Shown here in pieces: positions 10,371-20,878 of a DNA stretch of 64,000 nt (its first letter is position 1; every line of letters begins with the position of its first letter). The position numbers were made by a program, and so were the translations under genes. This DNA is from Pholiota molesta (taxonomy: Eukaryota; Basidiomycota; Agaricomycetes; Agaricales; Strophariaceae). Location of the stretch: NCBI GenBank assembly GCA_014925825.1, contig JACGCK010000045.1, positions 239,762 to 303,761 of the forward strand. The letters are read 5' to 3'. Under the pieces are notes generated by a model. It was not told where the DNA came from. It saw nothing but the letters and a program-made list of their open reading frames with translations, and made no database searches.

Positions 10371-12609
10371 CTACTTGGCCGTAGCAGTTTCCAGAACAAG
10401 CTTGCACGCCGCCTCCGACCTAGGAGTGATAGAGCATTCGAAGGGGAGCGGGTGGCTAGAGCGAGGTATTAGAAATGGCTCAAATGCATGAGCCAATGCA
10501 AAAGGACACACCTAATCAACCCGTCATTGTACTCGCCGGCGATTGGTATTTCGTTACCGGCGCCGTCTCGCTTCTTGCTGATGTCGAAATTCTGTAACAC
10601 GGTAGCGACCGCCAACCAAACCTGATAGAATCAGAAGGTGAGAACAGTTCAAGGGAATAAATCTGGCGGAAGGAATTTGGTACGTACCGAAGCAGAAGCC
10701 AAATGTCTCCCAGGGCATATCCTGTAAGAAAAAATATTTGGGTAAGAGAGTGATAAAGGCTACGGAAATTGATAGACAAACCTTCTTCCAAAGCCGAATG
10801 AAGACTCGACTTCGTCGTCGTTCAAATCTCCGTTTTCATCGAAGAAACGATCCGGGTTGAAAACGTCTGGCTCAGGGTATTTCTCAGGATTATGCGTAAC
10901 CGCCCTGCGTTCAAGGGAGCACAGTCAATCGCCTGCTCAAACACGGATGCAGCTCGCTCAACATACCAGATATTAGCGATGACAGTCGCTCCTAGAATTC
11001 ACGGACGATCAGTTCATCGGCCGTAAATGAATTGCAAAGGAAAAATAATGAACCTTTCGGAATATAATACCCTTTGTAAACATCGTCGTCGCTCGCAGCA
11101 TGGGCAACACCCATAGGCACGGCCGGCTTCCATCGAATGATCTCCCGGTGAATGGCTTCAATGTATGGCAGCGATGGTCTGTCGCCGAAATTGACGAGGC
11201 GTCCTGAGCCGATGTGGTGATCGAGTTCCTTCTTGGCCTTGGCCTGAACCTCGGGGCAGATGGCCATTGCGTAGAAAAATGTACCAAGGGAGGAGACAGT
11301 CTAGTGAAAATGAATCAGTATTTGCGCCGCATCAAAGAGTGGAGATTCGAGAAACGCACTGTGTCCGCGCCAGCTAACGAGCCACAAATAGTATGGATTT
11401 TAGTAAATGAATATCAGAATAGCGACAGTGAGAACGTACCGGCATAGGCTGTTGCGACAACACCCGCGGCGTCGTAGTGTTGCTCGTCGGTCTTGCAATC
11501 TTCCAGCAATTCTGCGGTAATACAGTTCGATGCCTTGCCTTCTTTCTAAGCACCGACAACCGATTCAAACTTCGTCAAAAACTGCTCTAAGCATACTATC
11601 TGAGCATACATACCATCTTCGCTTCCACAGCCGCAAGTGGCTCATCCAGCATGTGCTGCGTCAGTCTCTTGGATTCGATGGCGAAGCGCTTGAATCCGGC
11701 TCCCGGGAACCACGAGGGGGTGAAGCGAAGAATGGGGATGGCGTTGAGGAGGGATGCACCTGGGAAGAAGATCTCGCTGAGGCGTGCCACGGCGGCTTCG
11801 ACGAGGTTGACGTAGTAGTCGTCCTTCGGCGACACGTCGTGGTCGTATGTAATGGACATGATGATGGCCGCAGGGAGTCTGGAATCCAAGCCAAGAGAAC
11901 GAGCGTGAGAGAGGTGAGGGTAAAGGCAAGATTGGCACTCACGTTCGATAGTGTTCCATGAAGTTGGCGGGTGTCTTAAGGAGGCTGTAAAGCATATCGT
12001 TGACCTTGCGCGTCTGGATTGGTTGGTAGTTGATGGACGCCTCGGGCTTGAAGTATTGTTGGAAGATACGTCTGTGGTACCTCCATCGTGCGCCGTATTC
12101 CATGAACCCAACGTCCCACTTGCTCCATCCGATTCTGAAATAGCGGCAAAGGTAAGTATTTGAATGGGCCTTTCGAATAAGTAACATCGTACAAGTCGAC
12201 CATAGGCAGACTCGGGCGGTCGGAATAGATGTTGGACCGTCTTTCGAGAAGCTCGACGATGTCTTCCGCCGAGTTAAGAACAATGGTATGTTTGTTGAGA
12301 ATCCGGAAGTGTGAAATGCCACCTGTATAGCAGAATTGGCGGATTAGATCGTAAAGGCATTGAAAATTGATAATACGACGCACCATATTTCTTTCCCCAC
12401 TCTTCAAAAGCCAGCCAACTTCTGGACGCGGGCATGTCGCTCATATTCCCTGTGATGAAGCTCCCTTCCGGAGGACCGGGCGGATATGGTAGCTTGCGCA
12501 GAGGATTGCGCCATTGTTGACTGATCAGGTAAAGTAGAACGAGTGCGACTCCTGCGACAAGCAGGGTATAGTACGGAAAAAGGAGTGTTTGAGTGTCCAA
12601 AAAACCCAT
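10371..12609 (-). CDS. Cytochrome P450 monooxygenase, membrane-anchored
   Basis: Twelve exons fit in phase on the minus strand: 12609-12384, 12322-12193, 12134-11943, 11878-11614, 11545-11440, 11373-11360, 11300-11054, 10991-10967, 10904-10782, 10721-10688, 10621-10512 and 10455-10371, giving 518 residues. Features in order: N-terminal membrane anchor (about residues 8-28) followed by the proline-rich hinge PYPPGPP; a C-helix region (GARWRYHRRIFQQYF); an I-helix with AGADTT at a splice junction; the K-helix ExxR in REIIRWKP; a PERF-like region (FNPDRFF); and the heme loop FGFGRRICPG with the cysteine ligand. All residues needed for oxygen activation are present. Such enzymes work at the ER with a P450 reductase. 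The substrate cannot be told, and no obvious biosynthetic partner gene lies nearby. Exons of 14, 25 and 34 nt are notable. Confidence 0.93.
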
Positions 12610-14503
12610 CGCGTGAGCACGCTGAAGGGAGACGATGGGCAGGAGTGTAACGTATGTTGCGACGATTAGGCCGAGTTACTTATATATTCGATAGGCGTGG
12701 AGCCGGCTTCCTAACATCAAGACTGGGTGCAATAAGTAAATGGGTGAAAGATGAACAGCAGAAAATCTGACCCTGCGTACGGCACCTTTATCTATACACA
12801 GACGTCTTGGCTAGAGCACTTACAGTGCACTATCACCCATTCGACCCACTCATCCCAAATTCAGCCTATGTTTCTTACACCGTCTTAAGTTTTCAATTAG
12901 CACCGTGCAATGTGGGCACCCTGCCGCACGGCTTTCCTTCTTCTGGAATCTGGGGTTTTGAAGGCACACAGATACACGTAAGTAGTGTTGGCAGGGTCAC
13001 GCAGAAGTCAAACTTTGCGCGTCGTCCGCAACAAGTCCGCAACACCGGACGTGTGGGTCCCGTGATTTTGCCGCCCGATGTTCGGGAGACTGGCCAGGGC
13101 TGGCAGTTATTGGTTTCGGGCTACGGAGGACTATGGCCATGGCCTGGTCATGGCGACTTTGCTCATATCCAACTCATATCCATGACTCGTTTAGCAGGGA
13201 ATTTCCTGATTCTCAGCGCAACTGGCTGCTTTACGAGTAAGCCCATGCATAGGTGGGTCGCCATTGAGTCTGCAGAGCGTGTAAGTATGCCGCTGACCTC
13301 TTGGATGGCGATATATATATGTCGTCCAGCTGCTTACGTGCTTGCGAATGGCACGGCTTCGAATGAAGCTCAAATGAGCCCCGAAATTAAATAATGATGT
13401 GTTCGAGATTCGAGAAGGAACGACGACTAACGACGATCTACGACGATTCTGAATCAGATGTTTGATAAGTACTGGGGTGACCGTTGTCAAGACACAAGTA
13501 TTCACTCCTAATTAGTTCCAGAGCCGTTACTCCTATACATAGAGACGCGTTGAGCGTTGCCTCCTGAGGCCTGTCCACGTCTGCTACATAAAACCGCTTT
13601 GTATCGTGAAGGCACATTGACTAATTATATTCGCTTTTGTCTAATGACTCAATCTACATGCTCGACGCGAATGGCGCGGTCGGAAATAAAACTAATCGAC
13701 CAAGAGATAAATCCCGACATTTAATATGTGTCTATGGGAGAAATGATAACATATGCTGCTGAATTAACGAAGTTACTTGGTGTTCAGAGCGAGGATGCTT
13801 GTCAAAATTTTCAAGGCGAGTGCACCAGTCTTCTTCGAATCGCGTAGCGTTACCTCCCGGATAAGTATCGACTTCCGCACTTGCTAAACCACTGTGACTG
13901 TGTACGAACAACGAAAGCTAATCAAAATCTGATGTGATATTGAAGAAAATTCGAGATAGGGCAGGTCTACCCCAAGAACATGACAACATATGAGAAAACG
14001 CGAGACAGAGACTTAGGTGCCGCCGTCAAGATTCGACCTCGACTGCCATGAGAGAGAGGAATCACTACGTGAGCGCGGAAAGGAGAAAAATAGTAACGAA
14101 AAGAATAACAGCATCGTATTAATACAAAGCACAAGTTCAGAAAACCTATACTATAGCAGAGTGACCGCATCCTGGGCGCGACGCTTTCGCGCTCGCGATA
14201 TGACCAAGATATGACATGCGTATTGGTGCGGTACGCAGAGATTCTCAGCGAAGGGAAGCATTCTCCCATGAGAAAAGCGAGGTTGACGTGTATACAGGGG
14301 ACAAGGGCGTCGACAGAAGCAATCAAATGGTCGCGCAGCAGGAGGAACTCGGGGAAAAACGATATCTCGCGAAATTTTCTGCCAGTAAGTCAAATACATG
14401 GCAGAGCATGTCTGTGAAAGGATCGACAGCAGAATCGATGCAGGTCTGAGGTAGAGGACTGGGACAGTGCGACAAACGTCTCCCAAGTCCCCGCCACAAA
14501 TGG
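12610..14503. other. Gene-free interval upstream of the P450
   Basis: The first few hundred bases should hold the P450 promoter. An open frame of 195 codons at 12807-13394 has no recognisable domain and was not accepted. Nothing else could be supported. Confidence 0.45.
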
Positions 14504-14536
14504 CAAACAAGGTGCAAATAGTCGGTCTGAACCTCC
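14504..14536 (+). repeat. Dispersed CGGnCCG-type motif, copy 1
   Basis: A run of the form CAAACAAGGTGCAAATAGT followed by CGGTCTG and AACCTCC. It is one of eight related copies in the window, two of which stand just upstream of F-box genes. Confidence 0.5.
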
Positions 14537-14587
14537 TGACATGCACTTTTTCGTTACCATCATCATGATAAATTCAACGCCTCAAGA

Positions 14588-14905
14588 TCCTATCCCTCCT
14601 CCTGCTCCACGATTCAACCCATAGCCATGGCGGATATGTCCAGCGAGCCGTGTCACTATGTTTTCCCAAAGGCCACCACACACCTGAGCGAGATACAAGC
14701 ATCGCGGTTGGAATACGAGTCGTCTATGGGGTTGGCCTGTGCTATCGGAGTCATTTCGATCCCATCTCTGACCAAGACGTGTAAGAGGGTGCGTTTTCGT
14801 AGACAGCGACAATGACGGTGCAAGAGAGACGGAGACAGTCCAATAAGGGGTTCACGAGAGAGGAGAGCGAGGACATTCAAGACAGACTGAGAAACGGTGG
14901 AGGAA
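14588..14905 (+). repeat. About 320-bp dispersed repeat, inverted copy at 37090-37370
   Basis: By eye roughly 80% identical to the reverse complement of 37090-37370. Shared landmarks include CCTCCTCCTGCTCC, CGGATATGTCC, CCAAAGGC, GAGATACAAGCA, AATACGAGTCGTC, CATCTCTGACCAAGAC and CAGACAGCGACA-like segments. Function unknown. It lies just outside the transposon island. Confidence 0.6.
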
Positions 14906-15009
14906 TATAGGTCAAAGGTAAGCCTATCTGGGCGGCGAAAGGCATTGGCCGGCGGTCCGATAACCAAGATCCCCTACAACGTTTTATGTAAGTGAGATTT
15001 TTATCTAGT

Positions 15010-15017
15010 ACTGCCTT
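15010..15017 (+). repeat. Left target-site duplication of the outer transposon
   Basis: ACTGCCTT directly precedes the inverted repeat at 15018. The same 8 bp directly follow the other terminus at 27381-27388. Eight base pairs is the duplication length of hAT and some other DNA transposon superfamilies. Confidence 0.85.
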
Positions 15018-15164
15018 AGGACCCCTGAAAATTCACCCAAATGTATGATCCGAAAAAAGTCAAAAAACCCGATTTTTATCCAAACCAAATTTGCCAAAAT
15101 TTATCCGATTTTGGTACCAGGGCGGGCCGAAATGCAAATTTTATCCAAATTTCAGCTCAGGCAT

Positions 15165-15172
15165 CCAATTTT
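15165..15172 (+). repeat. Left target-site duplication of the inner element
   Basis: CCAATTTT lies directly before the GGCTCG terminus at 15173. The same 8 bp follow the right terminus at 26578-26585. Removing the insert joins GCATCCAATTTT to CGGTAGAGCTC, which closely matches an uninterrupted relative at 26642-26675 (GCATCTAATTTTTCGGTAG). This supports a true insertion into the outer element. Confidence 0.8.
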
Positions 15173-18100
15173 GGCTCGCTAGTGGTGTTGTTGGACGATA
15201 CCGATACCGATACGGAAAAATATTAGCTAAGAAAAAAAATACGCACGTGACTGGACAGCCTTGCCTCCGTAGCCTGACACTTGTCTTCCAGTCTAAGTAG
15301 TCATTAATCATTCCTCGCGTACACGCCTCGCATACACGAATGGACAACGAACGCGACGAATTCGACGATATCTACGGCGGAGACGCGTTTTGGAACTCGG
15401 CCGAGGCCCACGAGGCACTGGATCACTTCGAGAAGGCGGCGTACGGCAGCGAGCTGCATGCTTCGGAAAACAGGTGAGCATATTTATTTCGCCTAACCAG
15501 CAAGTCACTGAACCAACAATAATTTGCCAGTCAAGCTGTTTCAAATGAAACCACGTCTTTGCGCGTGCTGCAGCTGGAACCAACCAGCTCAACAACCGGT
15601 GAGCTAACCCAATTCCATCACACCTTCCATATCTGATATCATGTTCCCATGATTTGTTTTAAGTAGTCTGCGAGCCGCCAACCGCGTGTGCAGCATCACC
15701 GAACAATGCCGCGTTATCAGCGAGCGATGCCACATTATCGACCGAGGCGTTAAAGCGTGGGCGAGGGCGGCCCAAAGGAAGCAAAAGTAAACTCAACGAC
15801 GACAACGACTCTTCATCCCAGCCCCCACGTCGCAAGCCAGGGCGGCCTCCTGGAACAGGCCCCAAGCAGCGAGCACAGGCCTTGGCATTCGCGGAGAATG
15901 GAGGGTTTCTTGCCCTTCCAGAAGCCAAGCGAGGCCCTGGACGACCCAAGAAACGAGTCAATTCCAGCGCAGCAGGCGGTATTTCTGTTGAGATCGGTCG
16001 CTTTGTGAGTTTCCTATTCAATATCATGACTTGTCGCCTATCCTGACCATATCTACTTCTAGTTGGTTCCTGGCACACAGACCACGGCCTCTCCGACGCA
16101 GGGTGCATTGTCAATAGGCGCATCTAATGGCCATTTTGTAAGTTTATTAATCTATTCTAACACTTTTATTAGTCTGAACTAACTATTGTCCCTACAGAGT
16201 ACTCGCGAAACACATAATAGGTCTTCGTTGCTACCTCCATGCGGCCCCATCTCGCCTGTTTCGGACCCCGTCATCCTGTTGGATGATTCGCAGACATACA
16301 TGCCCAATCCCAGCGCTCCTCAGCAGCAATTCAACAGCTCACTGACATCGGAAACCCTCACTACCAGCACCACCAGCTCGCTTCCTACACCTATAACCCC
16401 CCATAATGCCATTCCTCCAGCACCAGCAAATGAGATGTGTATTGTTCCAGGCGAAGACGCACAACACCCTATCGAACTTGAATGTAGCGATGACGATGAC
16501 GATAACGACGAATACGCTGGGCTTGTTGAGGATGGGGTTGGGGCAGAGAACGACAAGATCGGCCAGAATGACAAGGATTCAGATGACAAAGAAGATCCTG
16601 CAGATCTTTCTGCTGATGAGAATGATGCAGGCCAGTCGGGTCGTCACATTCGTCGCCCTCTTCCTGCGTGGCTATTGTCCGAATTTCAGGCCAAGGTCAA
16701 GGAGTCAAATACCCGTGGGCAGGATGGCCTGCCGCCGCTCTATCGTGATCATCAAACATTTTGGTTCCCACAAAAATCCACCTTCTTTTTGCTACAGCAA
16801 TCCAATCCGACACCCCAGCTTCTTTACAACCCACGATTCTTTCTTTGGGATCCGATGGCCCTCTGCCCAGATGGCATTCGCTGCCTGAACTGCAAATCCA
16901 CGCTGCACCGACATGGACATCTGCGCTACCCTCGCCGGTGTGTCGATCAAGTCGACTCCTTTTGGCTCATCGGCTATCGCTACAAGTGTCCAGAATGCCG
17001 TCACCCGAAATCTGGAAAGCACACTGTCACCTTTCGAAGCTATGACAGCCGAATTCTGACATTTCTCCCTCGCGCTCTCTTTCTGGAATTTCCAGCTTGT
17101 CTCAGCCATCGAAGCAGCCTATCAAACCGTGTCTTCTCGATGATGAGATCCTGTTTTCAAAATGGCATGGGGCCGAAGCAGTTTTCTGATGCTCTGCGTG
17201 TTCAACACCTTCAGCATCATGATACTTTACATTTGCAGTATTTACACTCACTTGTACCACGAAAAGACATGGCCAAATGGCAAGGGCGAAAGTTCGAGGC
17301 ATTTTTATCTTATGATGACAACTCAGAGAAAGGACGCCACGGGTTTGTTCCTAGCATGGAATGGTTGCGAAATATGTATGATCAGTACATCGAAAAACAT
17401 CGAAACGAGCTAAACCAGCATATGTCGATGTTATCAGCGGATATATGTGCCGTTGACCATAGCCATAAGGTGCAGTTAGGCATTTTTCTTCTTCATAAAT
17501 CGTTACTTATCCATCTTGCTAGGTTACGAAGCATCTTGCAAAAGTGAACGGTGTTCAAATTTTCACCGGGCTCCTCACTATTACGAACGAAAAGGGTGAA
17601 ATCCGTGTCTGTAACCTTGTTGGAAGCAAATCACATGATTCGTTCCGTCACGCGCTTGACCAAATGCGCATCTCGTTGGACCTATATGGCCACAGCCTGC
17701 CGTCTGTCTTTTACACCGACAATATGGCAGATAAGCAATTCTTAGAAGGAGCCTTCCCTTCTCTTCGCGAGAATATTGTTCCTGTCGAGAAGTACGCCCA
17801 TCTCGAGCCTTTCATTATCCCTCCACAAATCCAAGTCCACGTGAAGACAACACCTTCCACCATTGATGACGATATGCGCAAGATTCTCGATGCCCTACCC
17901 TCTGATGGATCTACAGGCCAGATTATAGTCGGCTTTGATTCCGAATGGGATGTTGAGGCATCCGCCTATGGTGGTGTTATTTCACGTGGAACAACTGCTG
18001 TGATTCAGATTGCATATGAAAACACGATCTACATTCTCCAGGTAAATAGAATCTCTATCGTTCTTGTTGTAAATATATGCTCATTGCTATGTTTTTTCTA

Positions 18101-20872
18101 GGTTGGAAGGCTCCTTGCTTCAAGAAAGCTTCCACACCACCTCAAGCTCCTTCTTCGCAACCCGAATATCCTGAAAGTCGGCCGTCTTGTCAATGCAGAC
18201 CTTCAATATCTCCAAACGGCATGTGATGAGTCAGAGCCATTTGTTGGTGGATTAGACCTCGCAAAGCTCGCTAAGGAACGGAAGCTCATTCCGACAGCCA
18301 AATGTAGCCTCTCCGATATCTGTGCAGCCGTTCTGGGCAAGCGTCTCGACAAGAATGTTCCTGAACGTCTCAGCAACCAGTGGGAAAACGACGAATTAAC
18401 GAAGGAGCAAATCGATTATGCTGCGCGAGATGCCTATGTCTCATTAATGTTGTATCATGCTATTTCTCGCATTCCTGCCCCTCAGCCACTTCCATCACAT
18501 CTCGAACCCGGCCTCCCTGTTCACATCTATCATGACGATAATACCCGCTTGATTGCTTATGGCCGGATCTCCCATGATTATGAGAGGAAAGAGTACGATG
18601 GGATTCAGGTCTGGAATACAAGGACTATTGTTGAAGTTACCGAGGTTCTGGTGCCGGGTGCAACACTTGGACTGTACAAGAAAAAGTCGTTGAGCATGTT
18701 TGGTCCTACACCTTTCAACCTCGTCGTCATTCGCAGTCACCTTAGGCTTTCCGAGTCGCCCACAACTGCACAGATTCCATCAGTTCATTCAAGTGAATCA
18801 AGTCATCTTGCAAGTACTTCTGCTACCCCTAATCCTATGCTCTGTGACGCGGCTTCAAGTTCTATCGATGACAATTTCGATGATCGAGATGATCTATCGC
18901 CTATTGCTGATGTTATGTTCAGTGATACTCTAGACGCAACATCAACAACATCTAAGGCACATATTGCAGATCCTGTTAGCATTGAGGAGGGAAACCGCAT
19001 TCTCGAGCCTGTTCCTGATAAATGGCCAACTCCAATACGCAGCCGAGTCTTGAAGGATATCTTCCATATCTTCAAGATGTTCTATATTTCTCGGGCTCAT
19101 GGGCTACGCTTTGAGTTTGCCCGGACCCTTCGTGATGCGATTTTTCTGGTGGATGAAGAAGACAAGCAGCGTATAAATGCTTGGGGAGCTCAGCAAGATC
19201 CTCCAGTCTCATTCGAAAGTCTCAAACAATCCTCTCCAAAATTCCTTTGGAAGCACTGTCGACGCATTGTTCCACCCCCCGAGCTTCTATACCCTGTTGT
19301 TGACCATGTTTTTCGTACATTTGGTCCTCTCAAGGATGCACAAACTGGTCAGCCTCTATTTGACACCAATAACTGGAAGGTTGCCAAGAACATTCTGGCA
19401 TTAATTCGTGATGGCTACGTTTCCGATCCACCAGGTGTACCTCTTTACACTCAAATTGGTGTCAATAAGAAGGCTGGTGGGCTTCCTGTCTATCGCTGTT
19501 CACGTGGAACAAACCAAACTGAAGGTAGTGTGCATACACACCTTCGCCCACGTCTACCAACATCTGGTGCATCTGTACGCCATGTCAATGCATGTCTTCT
19601 TGATTTTATATTGCGTCATAATCTCCTTGTATGTTTTTTTTTCTATATTCGGATTCAATTAAAATTAAATTTTTATTAGGTTGGTACGTTCAACAGTACT
19701 GGTGAACGTTACCGTGGTCATTTCAATATTTGGATGACCAATGAGCTTCAAGAGCTCTATGTCTATCTTGAGGAAGTATTTGTGGATACTCCAAAAATAA
19801 CTGGCTGGATTAATGGCAACTTGTACGTGCCAACTACAGAAGTTGCGGGGGTTCTTCCTATTCCTTCCCATGTCCGTGAAATGTCTGGAATGTTGGCATA
19901 CGAGCCTTCACTTGACTCGCCACGTCAATCAGGTCAACAGCATCAGTTTCTTGCATCATTACAAGGTACTCGCAACGCTATTTTGCCTATCCATTCTCCA
20001 CTTGAAAAAGAGCTATTTCGAAACCTCCTCAAAGAGCACAAAGCATTCAATTCATCAACCGCAGGACCTGACTGGAAACAAGCTATCAAGGTTTGGAACC
20101 GACATGCTAATGATACAAAAGGAATATTTTACAAGGTATGTGACTACATTATTGCTTGTTCCTCAAGCTAATTTCCCAATTCATCTAATATAGCTAATTG
20201 AGCATCTAACGATGTATTTTTCGGCCTGGAAGACAAATATCAACATCAAAGAATCACTTTCACTAAGCGCCAATGCTCGTCTTCCTCTACGTGAGGTTAT
20301 TTCTAACCCTAAATGGACATCTGATATCCCGCCCATTCCTATTCGCCCACTCCAGCCAAATCAAGTTGAAACAGGATTTCTCTCGGAGTCAGTGCCGGAA
20401 AACACATCCCAAGCCAGCACCCCTATAGACCCAACTCTCGTCACAACTCGATTATCCTGTAAACGGGTTTCAACCACAATTGAAGACACTCGACCAAAAA
20501 AGAAAACAAGATCACATCGTCATTGCGGCAAATGCGGTATGGAAACATGCAATGGAAAGCAACAAGTGAGCCGGTGCCTGAATAGATGTCGCGATTGCGG
20601 CCGCGTTGATTGTCAAGGCAGGGACACAAAGCGACCCAATGTCGCGTGTTATAATCTTTGATTTAGTTTGATAGATTGGTTTAATAATATATTTCTGTCA
20701 GCTAGATTACCATACTCACAATCTAATCATTGAATCCAATCTTCACAATATGTCAGCGGCTTGTACTACGAGCTTGTTTGGAAAGACTTGCTGCGTTCTC
20801 TGACTCACCGAGTATTTTATTTATTTATTATTTATTTATTTATTTTCATCCCAACAACACCCGTATCGAGCC
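15173..20872 (+). mobile_element. Inner DNA transposon, copy 1 (5.7 kb)
   Basis: Terminal inverted repeats are 15173-15194 and 20851-20872 (19 of 22 matches; shared core GGTGTTGTTGG). Left subterminal GATACC repeats and a right subterminal ATTT-rich run are present. The element carries one large gene on the plus strand. Copy 2 follows head to tail. The terminal CC at 20871-20872 is also the start of the CCAATTTT at the junction, so the exact right end is ambiguous by 2 bp. Confidence 0.85.
15340..20661 (+). CDS. Predicted DDE-like transposase with inserted 3'-5' exonuclease domain, copy 1
   Basis: Nine exons fit in phase: 15340-15473, 15531-15598, 15664-16004, 16063-16137, 16198-17469, 17523-18041, 18102-19628, 19680-20135 and 20194-20661 (about 1619 residues). 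In order: three AT-hooks (about 98-106, 123-131, 156-165, each with a GRP core); an acidic stretch (about 300-350); a DUF6729-like zinc region (about 400-560, CLNCKSTL and YKCPECRHP); a strand with D626 in DHSHK; D696 in FYTDN; a DEDDy exonuclease (D769 and E771 in FDSEW, D836, Y909-xxx-D913); a helix around D1122 and H1125; GTNQTEG with E1277; and a C-terminal Cys cluster (about 1575-1615). Seen: the motifs and their order. Known: DEDDy exonucleases trim 3' ends, and RNase H-fold transposases tolerate insertions before the last acidic residue. Inferred: D626, D696 and E1277 form the transposase triad, with the exonuclease nested between them. The gene fills an element with inverted repeats, which fits a transposase role. 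Confidence 0.72.
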
Positions 20873-20878
20873 AATTTT
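20873..20878. other. Junction between tandem inner elements
   Basis: AATTTT separates the right end of copy 1 (...CGAGCC) from the left end of copy 2 (GGCTCG...). Two complete elements around the 8-bp duplication would need two more bases (CC), so the junction lacks 2 bp or copy 1 ends at CGAG. This short overlap records how the tandem arose. Confidence 0.7.

Noticed and set aside
12807..13394. 195-codon open frame upstream of the P450
   Set aside because: No recognisable domain and a composition like intergenic sequence; the length alone is not enough.
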